A stretch of DNA of 64,000 nt from Flavobacterium sp. (GTDB lineage: Bacteria; Bacteroidota; Bacteroidia; Flavobacteriales; Flavobacteriaceae): NCBI RefSeq assembly GCF_027482425.1, contig NZ_JAIXWA010000029.1, positions 1 to 64,000 of the forward strand, given 5' to 3'. A program made the position numbers and the translations under genes. Shown here piece after piece: positions 48,013 through 57,925 of the stretch. Every line of letters starts with the position of its first letter. Position 1 is the stretch's first letter. The notes beneath the pieces were generated by a model, which was not told the origin of the DNA, searched no databases, and saw nothing but the letters and a program-made list of their open reading frames with translations.

Positions 48013-49383
48013 CTATTTTTCTTGAAATGCAGTATCTATCGGCTCCCAAAGTTCAATCTTATTTCCCTCAGGATCCAGAATCCACGCAAAGGTCCCATAG
48101 TCAAAGGTTTCTGGGTCTCCAATAATTGTAACGCCTTGTGCTGCTAATTCTGTAAGGAGTTGCTTGAGATTATGTACCCGAAAATTCAGCATAAATTCTT
48201 TATCGCTGGGTTCAAAATAACGGGTGCCTGCCTCAAACGGTGCCCATTGGGTCATCGCATCGTTTCCTTTGGCGTCTTTCCACCAAAACGACCATCCGTA
48301 GTCATCGACAGGAATGTCCAAATGAGTTGCATACCAGGTTTTCAGTGCTTTTGGGTCTTTTGATTTAAAAAATATCCCTCCAATACCTGTTACGCCAGCC
48401 TCTTTTTTTATACTACTTTCATTTGTATTGAAAAGACCGTACTGCTGCTTGATTTTATCGACAATGGTTTGGGCTAATTTTTCATGACTTTCATACGTCC
48501 ACCCAGCAATATGAGGGGTTAACAACACCTTTTCGGAATCCAATAAATACTGTAACGCCTCAGGACGTTGGTCGGTAAACAAGCTTTCAAAAGACAATTT
48601 TTCATATTCCAACACATCCAATCCAGCGCCCAGAACTTTTCCCGATTGCAAAGCTTCGACCAAATCGGCTGTTACCACATTTTTCCCTCTTGAGGTATTA
48701 ATCAACCAAAAAGGTTTGGCAAAAGCTTGAATGAAGTCTCGATTGACCATTTGATGCGTCTCGGGTGTCCAAGGCACATGCAAACTCACTACATCGGCTT
48801 CGGCTTGCAGTGTCGCTAAATCGACCTGTCGTGCGCAAGCATCTCCTACATTTTCTTGAATATCATAGCATAGAACATTCACCTCAAATCCGCGTAATTT
48901 TTGCGCAAAAGACTTCCCCATATTGCCATAGCCAATGATTCCTATGGTTTTTCCCTCCAACTCATAGCCTCGATTGCCCTCACGCACCCATTGCCCTTGG
49001 CGTACCATACGATCGGCACGGTTTAGGTTATTCATGAGCGACAACAACATGCCTAGTGCGTGTTCGCCTACTGCATTGCGATTGCCTTCGGGGGCTGCGA
49101 TTAATTGCACCCCTTTTTGAGCGGCATATTCAACGTCAATACTTTCCAAACCTGCTCCTACACGCGCTATAAACTGCAATTGGGTAGCGGCGTCGAGAAA
49201 CTGTGCGTCAATGTTAAACCTACTACGGATTACAATGCCGTGATACTGATTAATCTTGGCTTCAACGGCAGCTTTATCAGAAGTATAGTCGGCTTCGTTA
49301 ATAAATCCGGCAGCTTCCAATTGCGCCCAAAGCAACGGATGGTTGGTGTCTAAATGAAGGATGCGAATGGCGTTGGTCTTCAA
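48013..49383 (-). CDS. D-2-hydroxyacid dehydrogenase fused to a C-terminal VOC domain
   Basis: A 456-residue protein. Residues 1 to about 315 are a SerA/hydroxyacid dehydrogenase: IGYGNMGKSFAQ (NAD loop), INTSRGKNVV (Arg), LEYEKLSF (Glu region) and LTPHIAGWTYESH (His). From about 330 a glyoxalase/VOC domain follows (GIGGIFFKSKDPKALKTWY ... AWILDPEGNKIELWEP). The start is taken as TTG at 49383, because a TATCTTTG box at 49406-49413 excludes the longer open frame. Linker codons around 48405-48425 look like intergenic sequence, so a recent fusion or a sequencing frameshift is possible. Phosphoglycerate dehydrogenase activity is likely but not certain. Confidence 0.75.
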   Translation of the reverse strand: MKTNAIRILHLDTNHPLLWAQLEAAGFINEADYTSDKAAVEAKINQYHGIVIRSRFNIDAQFLDAATQLQFIARVGAGLESIDVEYAAQKGVQLIAAPEGNRNAVGEHALGMLLSLMNNLNRADRMVRQGQWVREGNRGYELEGKTIGIIGYGNMGKSFAQKLRGFEVNVLCYDIQENVGDACARQVDLATLQAEADVVSLHVPWTPETHQMVNRDFIQAFAKPFWLINTSRGKNVVTADLVEALQSGKVLGAGLDVLEYEKLSFESLFTDQRPEALQYLLDSEKVLLTPHIAGWTYESHEKLAQTIVDKIKQQYGLFNTNESSIKKEAGVTGIGGIFFKSKDPKALKTWYATHLDIPVDDYGWSFWWKDAKGNDAMTQWAPFEAGTRYFEPSDKEFMLNFRVHNLKQLLTELAAQGVTIIGDPETFDYGTFAWILDPEGNKIELWEPIDTAFQEK

Positions 49384-49405
49384 AACAATTGAGATTGGTG
49401 AAAAA

Positions 49406-49413
49406 CAAAGATA
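49406..49413 (-). promoter_or_regulatory. -7 box of the dehydrogenase-VOC gene
   Basis: TATCTTTG on the minus strand, 22 bases before the TTG start. It lies in the 47-base gap after mgtE; no clear -33. Confidence 0.45.
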
Positions 49414-49430
49414 GTAAAAGGGAAAACGAA

Positions 49431-50783
49431 CTAGAAGCCCAAAATCATGCGGGCAATCGTAAAGTAGATCAAAATTCCACAAATATCATTGCTAGTGGTG
49501 ATAAACGGACCTGTCGCTAGGGCTGGGTCGATGCCAAATTTATCCAAGATTAACGGGATAGAGGTCCCAATGAGCGAGGCTGTGATAATTACAGAAATCA
49601 AGGCGATGGTAACAATTACGCCTATTTTCATCTCAACGCCCAATAAAAAATGACTGCCCAAAAACAATATCGCCGCTAGGATAATACCGTTGAGTAAACT
49701 AAGGGAAATTTCTTTGAGAAGGCGGTTAAAAATGGAACCACTGATGGATTGATTGGCTAAACCTTGTACGATAATCGCCGAAGATTGTACGCCTACATTT
49801 CCAGCCATCGCTGCTATCAGTGGCGTAAAAAAGAATAATTTGTAATGTTCCTTCATGGCACCTTCAAACAAACTCAGCATTTCTACTGAGATAAAACCGC
49901 CGAATAAAGCCAAAACCAACCAAGGCAGACGCGCGCGGGTCAAATCCAAAATACTGTCATCCGCCTCGACGTCTTGCGAGATCCCCGCCGCCAACTGGTA
50001 ATCTTTGTCGGCTTCTTCTTTAATCACGTCGACGATATCGTCAATCGTAATTCGTCCTACCAAACGTCCCATTTCATCGACGACGGGAATGGCTTCCAAG
50101 TCGTATTTCTGCATGATTCGGGCCACTTCGGTATTGGAGGTGTTCACACGAACGTAATCTACTTTTTTGATATATACCTCACTAATGGGCGTTTTCGTAG
50201 AAGTGGTCAATAAATCTTTCAACGACAAGCGTCCTTTCAACCGATTATCATCATCGACTACATAAATGGAATGCACGCGGGTAACGTTTTCGGCTTGCAA
50301 GCGCATTTCTTTGACGCAAGTCAATACATTCCAATTTTCATTGACTTTTACCAATTCTTTCCCCATCAAACCTCCGGCAGTATCTTCGTCGTAGCGCAAC
50401 AAATCGACAATGTCTTTGGCGTGTTCAACGTCTTCCAGCTCAGAGATTACCTCTTCTTTTTTGCTTTGGGGAAGTTCGGCAATAATATCGGCCGCATCAT
50501 CGGTATCGAGTTCGTCAATTTCTTCGGCAATTTCTTTGGCCGACATGCGTTTCAGAATCTTTTCGCGAAGTTCCTCATCGATCTCCATCAGCACGTCGGC
50601 TGTTTTTTCAGAATCGAGAATGCTAAAGATATAGGAAGCTTGTGTATCGTCGAGTTCTTCCATGATCTCGGCGATATCAGCATAATGCAGTTCGCTAAGG
50701 AGGTCGTGTAACTCACGCTCCTTATTGTGCAGAATCAAATTGTTGATTTGATCCAGTAACTCTTTACTGATTTTAAACTGCAT
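49431..50783 (-). CDS. mgtE: Magnesium transporter MgtE
   Basis: A 450-residue Mg2+ channel/transporter. The order is an N-terminal helical domain ([36 protein letters not shown]), a CBS pair (about 140-255: [42 protein letters not shown]) and five membrane helices from about 285, with [17 protein letters not shown] as the conserved pore segment. The cytoplasmic domains gate it by Mg2+. It overlaps the 3' end of rsmA by 11 bases. Confidence 0.96.
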   Translation of the reverse strand: MQFKISKELLDQINNLILHNKERELHDLLSELHYADIAEIMEELDDTQASYIFSILDSEKTADVLMEIDEELREKILKRMSAKEIAEEIDELDTDDAADIIAELPQSKKEEVISELEDVEHAKDIVDLLRYDEDTAGGLMGKELVKVNENWNVLTCVKEMRLQAENVTRVHSIYVVDDDNRLKGRLSLKDLLTTSTKTPISEVYIKKVDYVRVNTSNTEVARIMQKYDLEAIPVVDEMGRLVGRITIDDIVDVIKEEADKDYQLAAGISQDVEADDSILDLTRARLPWLVLALFGGFISVEMLSLFEGAMKEHYKLFFFTPLIAAMAGNVGVQSSAIIVQGLANQSISGSIFNRLLKEISLSLLNGIILAAILFLGSHFLLGVEMKIGVIVTIALISVIITASLIGTSIPLILDKFGIDPALATGPFITTSNDICGILIYFTIARMILGF

Positions 50784-51552
50784 ACGCCTCGATTTTTTGG
50801 GTCAATGCAATAAAATCTTCGGTGGACAATTGTTCCGGACGAAGATCAAATACCGCATCTTCCCGTAAAGGATCGGGCAAATTTAAGGATTTTAAACTGT
50901 TTCGTAGCGTTTTTCTGCGTTGATTAAAGGCAGTTTTTACCACATTGAAGAGCATTTTCTCATTACAGGCTAAGCGATAATCGGATTTTCGTACCAAACG
51001 CAGCACGCCTGATTTCACTTTTGGTGGCGGATTAAACACGTGTTCGCCAACGGTAAACAAGTATTCAGCCTCATAAAAAGCTTGAACCAAAACCGAAAGA
51101 ATACCATAGGTTTTACTCCCTTTTTTTTCACAAATACGTTCGGCTACTTCTTTTTGAAACATCCCAGAAAATTCAGGGACACGATCGCGCATTTCGAGCA
51201 TTTTGAATACAATTTGTGTCGAAATATTGTAGGGAAAATTGCCCGTTATGGCAAAAGGCTTTCCTTCAAACTCGGTGTAAAAATCGTGTTTTAAAAAGTC
51301 TTTGGAGAGGATTTTCCCGTGCAATTTGGGATAATGTTGTTCCAAATACGCTACGGATTCGGTGTCAATTTCCACCACATGAGTATCGATGTCTTTTTCC
51401 AACAAATACTTGGTCAACACCCCCATTCCGGGTCCGATTTCCAATACCGTATCATAGCCTTCCAACGTCAAGGTATCGCCAATACGACGGGCAATCGTTT
51501 CGTCGGTTAAAAAATGTTGCCCTAAATGTTTTTTGGCTCTAACTTGGTTCAT
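50773..51552 (-). CDS. rsmA: 16S rRNA dimethyladenosine transferase
   Basis: Dimethylates the two adjacent adenines in helix 45 of 16S rRNA (KsgA family). The 259 residues begin [17 protein letters not shown]. The SAM motif [12 protein letters not shown] is near 38-49 and the catalytic NFPYNIS motif near 105. [14 protein letters not shown] and [12 protein letters not shown] are typical of the C-terminal half. The start at 51552 is preferred over an ATG five codons upstream because the family begins here. Confidence 0.96.
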   Translation of the reverse strand: MNQVRAKKHLGQHFLTDETIARRIGDTLTLEGYDTVLEIGPGMGVLTKYLLEKDIDTHVVEIDTESVAYLEQHYPKLHGKILSKDFLKHDFYTEFEGKPFAITGNFPYNISTQIVFKMLEMRDRVPEFSGMFQKEVAERICEKKGSKTYGILSVLVQAFYEAEYLFTVGEHVFNPPPKVKSGVLRLVRKSDYRLACNEKMLFNVVKTAFNQRRKTLRNSLKSLNLPDPLREDAVFDLRPEQLSTEDFIALTQKIEAYAV

Positions 51553-51563
51553 GAGAATAAATA

Positions 51564-52037
51564 TCAAGGATTTAGTTGACGTAACTGATGTACATCGAGT
51601 AAGTCTTTTGGGCGCCCTGCTTTTAATTTGCTTGTAATTAAATCATCAAGTGACAACACATTCCATTGTAAAAATTCATTTTGATTAACGACCACCAACT
51701 CACTAGATTGATAGGCTTCCTCAAAAGTTTTATTGACAGAAAAACGAGTAATCAATTCCAAATCTAAATCTTCGGGTGAAAACTTAATCGAAATATTTTG
51801 ATTTCCATCCAAAACCGATTGAGGAAAAGCATCGATTTCATAACCAAGTTCTTGGAAAACAATGACTAATCGATTGAAATTTTCTGGTGTGGTTTCTATC
51901 CAAAAATCAACATCAGCTGAATGCCTTTGGTAACCATGAAAATTTACCGCTCCACCGCCCACCATGAGCATTCGTACCCCGTTTCGTTTTGCAGAGGTTA
52001 TAAACTGATCGATATTATGTTCCCAATTTCGAATCAT
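51564..52037 (-). CDS. Nucleotidyltransferase-fold protein (AbiEii/MNT-like)
   Basis: A 157-residue protein with the pattern of small nucleotidyltransferases: [25 protein letters not shown] (GG...S-x-D-x-D, metal-binding Asp residues in ADVDF). A third acidic strand is [10 protein letters not shown], and a C-terminal helix follows ([25 protein letters not shown]). It overlaps the upstream 61-residue gene by four bases (ATGA). The pairing recalls two-gene nucleotidyltransferase modules, some of which are toxin-antitoxin systems; here it sits in a housekeeping operon. Target unknown. Confidence 0.75.
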   Translation of the reverse strand: MIRNWEHNIDQFITSAKRNGVRMLMVGGGAVNFHGYQRHSADVDFWIETTPENFNRLVIVFQELGYEIDAFPQSVLDGNQNISIKFSPEDLDLELITRFSVNKTFEEAYQSSELVVVNQNEFLQWNVLSLDDLITSKLKAGRPKDLLDVHQLRQLNP

Positions 52038-52219
52038 TTGGCAGTAATGACAATTAAAAAATTATCTTTCTTTGGCGATGAATTTTGTTTTACTGGGAAG
52101 GATTTCATTCGTCTACACAGGGCAAAAAAAGCCAGTACGCGCTCCGTTTTGGAAAGCTTCAAAAAATCGGCTTGTCGACGGGCATTGCTTTCTTCTTTGG
52201 TGGTGAAACGAACTTCCAT
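52034..52219 (-). CDS. Small protein paired with the nucleotidyltransferase
   Basis: A 61-residue basic protein (MEVRFTTKEESNARRQADF ... SKTERVLAFFALCRRMKSFPVK). It starts four bases after the DUF4286 gene and overlaps the nucleotidyltransferase by ATGA. The tight spacing on both sides argues that it is real and co-translated. No family recognised; an antitoxin or substrate-specificity partner is possible (inference). Confidence 0.6.
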   Translation of the reverse strand: MEVRFTTKEESNARRQADFLKLSKTERVLAFFALCRRMKSFPVKQNSSPKKDNFLIVITAK

Positions 52220-52223
52220 GGTA

Positions 52224-52547
52224 TTAGTTATTTTGAAAATGTTCTGAAATCAGTTGCAGTTCGGTGCGAAACGCCAACATTTTCTCCCCAAACAATTGAT
52301 AACCTTCTTCACGTAAGCGGGAGGCATCTTCATCGTAATATCGTTGTAAGGTTTCCAAGCTATCGGTCGTGTATTGTACGGCATAGGTTACCCCGCCCAT
52401 TTCTTCTTCGACCAAGACCTTTACCAATCGGGCTGAACAAAACTTTCCGGTAGCCAAGACATCATTGATATGCTTGGTTTGCATCCAACGCATCCATTGA
52501 TCGTGGACGCTTTCGTGAATATTGATGGTTACATTGTATAGTATCAT
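52224..52547 (-). CDS. DUF4286 family protein
   Basis: A 107-residue ferredoxin-like-fold protein typical of DUF4286: MILYNVTINIHESVHDQWMRWMQ, a YAVQYTTDSLETLQRYY middle block, and LREEGYQLFGEKMLAFRTEL near the end. Function unknown. Within the serS-to-rsmA minus-strand run. Confidence 0.82.
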   Translation of the reverse strand: MILYNVTINIHESVHDQWMRWMQTKHINDVLATGKFCSARLVKVLVEEEMGGVTYAVQYTTDSLETLQRYYDEDASRLREEGYQLFGEKMLAFRTELQLISEHFQNN

Positions 52548-52617
52548 ATATTCTTTTCAAATTCTTAAATGGAAACTCCCATTTAAAATTTATAATTCAA
52601 CGTTTATAATAATTTCA

Positions 52618-54396
52618 TTACAGTTCTTTGTCACCGCGCAAACGTCGAAATTTCTTTTGCGCATCGACATAAAAAATACTGTCTTCCCGATGAAGAATGA
52701 TGTCTTCATACAGGGCTTTGGCCTTTTCCACTTCCCCCGTTTTTTGGTATAATTCAGCCGCAAAATATGTCGCCTCATCTACATAGATGCACTCTTTGTG
52801 TTGGTCAATGATTTGGCGGTAACTGGCAATGGCTTCAGGAAAATTGTTTTGTTCTTCCCACAACTTCCCAATTCGCAACAGCGTTACGGGTTCGATTTCC
52901 TGCCCCTTGTGTTCTTTTAAAATGGCTTGAAAAGCTTGCAAGGCTTCGGCTTTTTTATTTTGGTACAGTAAATAATCGGCGCGGGCAAACTTTTTCAAGG
53001 CCGTTTGTGTCGAATCGGCCACCGTATTGTCGCTGATCAGCAAATACAAATCCATAGCGTCGTTGGCGATTAATTGGGTTGAGGCCGACTTGAGGACGCC
53101 CAATTGGTGTTCGGCCCATTTGAAATCGCCTTTGTAATAACTCGTTTTTGCCACCCGCAAACTTGCTTCTTGTCCCAACGGATTGTTCCCTCCTTCATTT
53201 TCAACTTGTGCGAAGTAGATTAAGGCCTGATTGAACTTTTCTTCCAACAACAATATGGCCGCCAAATCCATTTTTACCTCGGCAATTTCCTCGCGTTTCA
53301 AGGGCATTTCGAGGGCATTTTTTAAAATGATTTTTGCGGTTTCGGTGTCTTTTTGCTGAAAAGCCGAAAATTTAGCTTTCAATTGCAGTAAGGACAACGA
53401 ATACGGGCTCACCCCAAACTGTTTGATACGGGTATCCAATTCGGCAGCAATGGCGGGATAAGCAGCAGGTTGTGCTTTTTTGATTTGCAATTCAATCAAG
53501 TAGGTATGGGCCTTGATTTGTAAGTCCAAATCACGGGTATTTTCAAGAATAAAGTTGAGAATTTCGGTGGCCGCCGCCTCGTCGTTTTCACTCATGGCCA
53601 ATTGCGCCAAATTGACAATATTGGAAAAAGACTCGGGACTGCGTTTGTAAATTGCTTTTTGTTGTATAAAGGCCTTGCCGTACTCTTTTTGTTGTACGTA
53701 GTACCAACTCAAATAATCATTCCAAAACAAATCTTGGGTTTTTTGAATGCGTCCCAATAAGGCTTTGCGCAAAGCATCGTTGAAAGTTACCGAAGCATCC
53801 TCGCTCATGAATCGCGACAATTGGTTTTGAATCATCACTAAACTTTGGGGATTGTTGAAGGATTCGGTCAAGAACTTTTCGATCATGTTATCCATATCCC
53901 CTTTTTGCCCGTAGAGTAACGCCATTTGGTAATTGAAGTTGTATTTGGGTTCGATACTCACCGCCAATTCATAGGCTTGGATAGCATAATCTGTAAGCCC
54001 TTTTTTATCAAAACCATAGGCAATTTGGTATACTTCATTGTGGTTTTTTCGAATTTTATCCAAGGCTTGCTCGTAGTGTTTTTTGGCTTTATCTGCCTCC
54101 TTTTGCAACTGGAAATTGTACCCCAACTCGACCAAATAACTCCCTTGTTTGTATTGGTCTAAGCGATTTTGAATGAGTTTTTCGGACTTATCGAATTGTT
54201 GCAATTGCTGGTAACATTCAACCGTTCGCTGAAAAAAATTGAAATTATGGGGTTGCGATTTCAGCAATTCTTCATAGCTCACTAACGCTTTCTCAAATTC
54301 CCCACGGTCAAAGTAATTCTGTGCCAATTGCTCGTTTTGAGCCGCGGCAAGCATTCCGATGCAGGTGAACAATAAAAAGAGTAATCGCTTCATCAT
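52618..54396 (-). CDS. Exported tetratricopeptide-repeat protein
   Basis: A 592-residue protein with signal peptide (MMKRLLFLLFTCIGMLAAAQ) and many TPR units: YFDRGEFEKALVSYEELLK, YGFDKKGLTDYAIQAYELAVS, EVEKAKALYEDIILHR and others. Probably a periplasmic or outer-membrane scaffold. An ATG one codon downstream is equally good. No partner is identifiable. Confidence 0.85.
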   Translation of the reverse strand: MMKRLLFLLFTCIGMLAAAQNEQLAQNYFDRGEFEKALVSYEELLKSQPHNFNFFQRTVECYQQLQQFDKSEKLIQNRLDQYKQGSYLVELGYNFQLQKEADKAKKHYEQALDKIRKNHNEVYQIAYGFDKKGLTDYAIQAYELAVSIEPKYNFNYQMALLYGQKGDMDNMIEKFLTESFNNPQSLVMIQNQLSRFMSEDASVTFNDALRKALLGRIQKTQDLFWNDYLSWYYVQQKEYGKAFIQQKAIYKRSPESFSNIVNLAQLAMSENDEAAATEILNFILENTRDLDLQIKAHTYLIELQIKKAQPAAYPAIAAELDTRIKQFGVSPYSLSLLQLKAKFSAFQQKDTETAKIILKNALEMPLKREEIAEVKMDLAAILLLEEKFNQALIYFAQVENEGGNNPLGQEASLRVAKTSYYKGDFKWAEHQLGVLKSASTQLIANDAMDLYLLISDNTVADSTQTALKKFARADYLLYQNKKAEALQAFQAILKEHKGQEIEPVTLLRIGKLWEEQNNFPEAIASYRQIIDQHKECIYVDEATYFAAELYQKTGEVEKAKALYEDIILHREDSIFYVDAQKKFRRLRGDKEL

Positions 54397-54468
54397 AAAA
54401 AAACAATGTACTAAAATAACACAAATAGCGGTTATCTAGTACATGTGTTTAGGGTTTCTTAACGAATA

Positions 54469-55740
54469 TTAGTTGATGATATCAAATCCGGTGTAGGGAC
54501 GCAATACCTCAGGGATCACAATTCCTTCGGGCGTTTGGTAATTTTCCAAGATTCCAGCCATCACACGAGGTAAGGCTAATGAACTCCCGTTTAAGGTATG
54601 TGCCAATTGCGTTTTCCCGTCTTTTCCTTTGAAACGCAACTTTAAGCGATTGGCTTGGAAGGTTTCGAAGTTGGACACCGAAGAAATTTCCAACCAACGG
54701 TCTTGCGCTGTCGAAAACACTTCAAAATCATAGGTTAGCGCCGAAGCAAAACTCATATCGCCACCACACAAACGAAGAATTCGATAGGGTAATTTTAGTT
54801 CGCGCATGATATTTTTCACATGTTCGACCATCCCTTCCAAAGCTTCATATGATTTTTCTGGATGCTCAATACGCACAATTTCGACTTTATCAAATTGGTG
54901 CAAACGATTCAATCCTCGAACATGCGCCCCATACGAACCCGCTTCACGACGGAAACATGGGGTGTAGCCTGTACACAAAATTGGCAACTCATTTTCATTC
55001 AACAATTCGTCACGGAATAAATTCGTTACCGGTACTTCCGCCGTTGGAATCAAATACAAGTCATCCAACCCTACATGGTACATTTGCCCTTCTTTGTCGG
55101 GCAACTGCCCGGTGCCAAAACCAGAGGCTTCATTTACCAAATGGGGTACTTGGTATTCTTGATAGCCGGCTTCGGTATTTTTATCCAAAAAATAAGAAAT
55201 CAACGCCCGTTGCAATCGAGCGCCTTTTCCTTTGTAAACAGGAAATCCTGCGCCTGTAATTTTTACGCCCAACTCGAAGTCGATGATATCGTATTTCTTA
55301 ACCAATTCCCAATGTGGTAAAGCGCCTTCGTGTAGCACAGGAATATCACCTTCTTGAAATTCATTTAAATTTTCATCGGCGGTTTTTCCTTCGGGCACTA
55401 TAGCTGCAGGCAAGTTGGGCAACAGGTAAAGTTTTTCGGTCAATTGTGCGGCAAAAACCTCCAACTGTTCTGACAACACTTTGCTTTCATCGCGAAGATT
55501 TGTTGTCTTTTGCTTTAAGATTTCGGCTTTTGCTTTTTCACCATTTTTCATCAACATCCCAATGTCTTTGGAAAGCTTATTTGATTCGGCCAATACATTA
55601 TCCAACGCGGCTTGAGAACTGCGCCGTTTTTCATCCAATTCAACAATCTCCATCACAATAGCACGAGCATCAAAATGTTTGCGCTGCAACGCTGTAATAA
55701 TTCGTTCGGGATTTTCGCGAATAACCGCAATCTGTAACAT
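54469..55740 (-). CDS. serS: Seryl-tRNA synthetase
   Basis: A 423-residue class II synthetase. The N-terminal coiled-coil arm (about 30-100) contacts the tRNA-Ser variable arm. Class II motifs are visible: motif 2 FRREAGSYGAHVRGLNR and motif 3 GSSLALPRVMAGILENYQ. The PTAEVPVTNLFRDE block is a serine-specific segment. Length is standard. A TACCTTTG box lies 27 bases upstream. Confidence 0.98.
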   Translation of the reverse strand: MLQIAVIRENPERIITALQRKHFDARAIVMEIVELDEKRRSSQAALDNVLAESNKLSKDIGMLMKNGEKAKAEILKQKTTNLRDESKVLSEQLEVFAAQLTEKLYLLPNLPAAIVPEGKTADENLNEFQEGDIPVLHEGALPHWELVKKYDIIDFELGVKITGAGFPVYKGKGARLQRALISYFLDKNTEAGYQEYQVPHLVNEASGFGTGQLPDKEGQMYHVGLDDLYLIPTAEVPVTNLFRDELLNENELPILCTGYTPCFRREAGSYGAHVRGLNRLHQFDKVEIVRIEHPEKSYEALEGMVEHVKNIMRELKLPYRILRLCGGDMSFASALTYDFEVFSTAQDRWLEISSVSNFETFQANRLKLRFKGKDGKTQLAHTLNGSSLALPRVMAGILENYQTPEGIVIPEVLRPYTGFDIIN

Positions 55741-55767
55741 GGGTGTAGGGTGTTAAAATTCAGTGGA

Positions 55768-55775
55768 CAAAGGTA
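55768..55775 (-). promoter_or_regulatory. -7 box of serS
   Basis: TACCTTTG on the minus strand, 27 bases before the ATG; no -33 TTG at the right distance. Confidence 0.5.
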
Positions 55776-55927
55776 GCAAAATGCTTTCGATAATTCTCCA
55801 TACGTTTCTGGCAAAATGCCCATCATCAGGCTATTGCAAATCTTATAAATTATACAGATTTTAGCAATTGATTATCAACAATATGCTGAATTTTTTTTTT
55901 ACATTCGCAAAAAATTCAACGATTCCC

Positions 55928-57853
55928 ATGAATAAAATCTACCTACTTTCTTGCCTAGGAATGGCGCTTTTGGGTCATGCGCAACAAAATGCTGACGAAC
56001 TGGAATCCATTAGCCAAGCTGAACGAAAAGCGGCTGCGTCAACGATGACGGTGACAGTTAATGCCAATACTACTAATTACGACGTTACTTATCATAAAAT
56101 AGAGCTCACCGTTAATCCCTCAGTAGCCAATGTCAATGGAAAAGTAACCACCACGTTTACTGCCTTGCAAAACATGTCTACCGTTACCTTTGATTTGATG
56201 AATGAATTGACGGTATCTTCGGTAAAAATGAATACGCAGAATTTGGCTTTTACTCAAAATGCGAATGAAGAATTGGTCATTACCTTACCATCACAAGTTA
56301 CGGCCGGTAATAGTGCAACGGTTGAAATTACGTATGCCGGAACCCCACCTGTAAGCGGTTTTGACTCTTTTGAAGCGAGCACACATGCAGGTGTTCCTGT
56401 AATGTGGACGCTTTCGCAACCGTTTGGAGCGCGCGACTGGTGGCCATGTAAACAAGATTTAAATGACAAAATTAACAATGTTGACATTTTTATTACTGCG
56501 CCTTCGCAATATGTTGCTGTGGCCAATGGTGTGAAACAATCGGAAACTGTTAACGGGAGCAGCAAAACAACCCATTTTCAACACGGATACCCGATCCCCG
56601 CGTATTTGATTTGTTTTGCCGTAACCAATTACACCGTATATACCCAAACGGCGGGGACTGCACCCAATACTTTCCCGGTGATTAACTATGTATATCCCGA
56701 AAATTTCAATGCAACGGTTCAAGCCCAAATGGAGGAAACCTTGAGCATCATGGATTACTTCGAAACGCTGTTTGAACCCTATCCGTACCGTAACGAGCAA
56801 TACGGTCATGCCCAATTTGGTTGGGGTGGCGGTATGGAGCATACAACGATGTCGTTTATGAATAATTTCAGTCGGGGACTCATTGCACACGAATTGGCGC
56901 ACCAATGGTTTGGCAACAAAGTAACCTGTGGATCGTGGAAAGACATTTGGTTGAATGAAGGATTTGCTACGTATTTGTCGTCCTTAGTGATTGAACAATT
57001 TGATGGCGAAACCGCTTTTATTGCCAATAAAACGCAATTAATCAATAACATCACCTCACAAGCTGGAGGAGCTGTTTACCTTACGGATAGTGAAGCGAAC
57101 AACTCGAGTCGTATTTTCAACAGTCGATTGAGTTATAACAAAGCCGCGATGGTGTTGCACATGTTGCGTTGGCGCATGGGAGATGCCAATTATTTTCAGG
57201 CGTTGCGCAACTATTTGGCCGATCCCGCCTTGGCGTTCAATTATGCTGTAACGGCGCAATTCAAAAGTCATTTGGAGGCAGTTCACGGCAGTGATTTGAC
57301 CGAATTTTTCAACGATTGGGTGTATAATCAAGGGTATCCAACCTACAGCGTTATTGCTCAAAACTGGGGCGGTGGGCAAGCCAAAATTACAATCAACCAA
57401 TCCCAATCGCATTCGAGTGTTTCCTTTTTTGAAATGCCTGTGATGGTTCGTCTAACGGGTGCTGGAGGGCAATCACTAGAGGTTGTTTTGGAGCATACGT
57501 TTGACGGAGAAGAATTTATTGTGCCCGTTCCTTTTTTGGTGACAGGAGTCCAATTCGATCCCAAACGAGAAATTATTTCACGCAACAATACAGCACAATT
57601 GGGGAACGACACCTTTACACCCGATTCCGTTTTGGCGTTGTATCCCAATCCGGCCAACGATTTGGTTCACCTTCAAATGCCAAACACCCAAACCTTGATT
57701 GACATTGAAGTATTTAATCCCCTGGGGCAAAAAGTGGCGACATACACTTCGGTAGATATGAATATTTCTGGATTAGCCACGGGAAGCTATACCGTTCGTA
57801 TCCGCACTTCGGAAGGCGTTTTTCATAAAAAAATGATAAAAAACGGGAATTAA
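55928..57853 (+). CDS. M1 family aminopeptidase with T9SS signal
   Basis: A 641-residue exported zinc aminopeptidase, started at the ATG at 55928 (MNKIYLLSCLGMALLGHAQ signal). The zinc site is HELAH at 321-325, with Glu344 in WLNEGFATY. The exopeptidase motif GGGMEHTTM lies just before it (GAMEN equivalent). The last ~75 residues (ALYPNPANDLVHLQM...VFNPLGQKVATY...TGSYTVRIRT) are a type A T9SS sorting signal. It probably trims peptides outside the cell. Confidence 0.92.
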   Translation: MNKIYLLSCLGMALLGHAQQNADELESISQAERKAAASTMTVTVNANTTNYDVTYHKIELTVNPSVANVNGKVTTTFTALQNMSTVTFDLMNELTVSSVKMNTQNLAFTQNANEELVITLPSQVTAGNSATVEITYAGTPPVSGFDSFEASTHAGVPVMWTLSQPFGARDWWPCKQDLNDKINNVDIFITAPSQYVAVANGVKQSETVNGSSKTTHFQHGYPIPAYLICFAVTNYTVYTQTAGTAPNTFPVINYVYPENFNATVQAQMEETLSIMDYFETLFEPYPYRNEQYGHAQFGWGGGMEHTTMSFMNNFSRGLIAHELAHQWFGNKVTCGSWKDIWLNEGFATYLSSLVIEQFDGETAFIANKTQLINNITSQAGGAVYLTDSEANNSSRIFNSRLSYNKAAMVLHMLRWRMGDANYFQALRNYLADPALAFNYAVTAQFKSHLEAVHGSDLTEFFNDWVYNQGYPTYSVIAQNWGGGQAKITINQSQSHSSVSFFEMPVMVRLTGAGGQSLEVVLEHTFDGEEFIVPVPFLVTGVQFDPKREIISRNNTAQLGNDTFTPDSVLALYPNPANDLVHLQMPNTQTLIDIEVFNPLGQKVATYTSVDMNISGLATGSYTVRIRTSEGVFHKKMIKNGN

Positions 57854-57888
57854 TTTTTAAAGGGACCTACTCCGAATCAAAATGTGCT

Positions 57889-57896
57889 ATTTTTGT
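57889..57896 (+). promoter_or_regulatory. -7 box of rseP
   Basis: TATTTTTG, 29 bases before the ATG at 57926. It supports that start over the upstream in-frame ATG at 57884. Confidence 0.45.
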
Positions 57897-57925
57897 GGCG
57901 CATTGAATTTTTAGGTAACGCATAC

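Noticed and set aside
49384-49482. Longer N-terminus of the dehydrogenase-VOC protein
   Set aside because: The extension has no family similarity and contains the TATCTTTG promoter box at 49406-49413.
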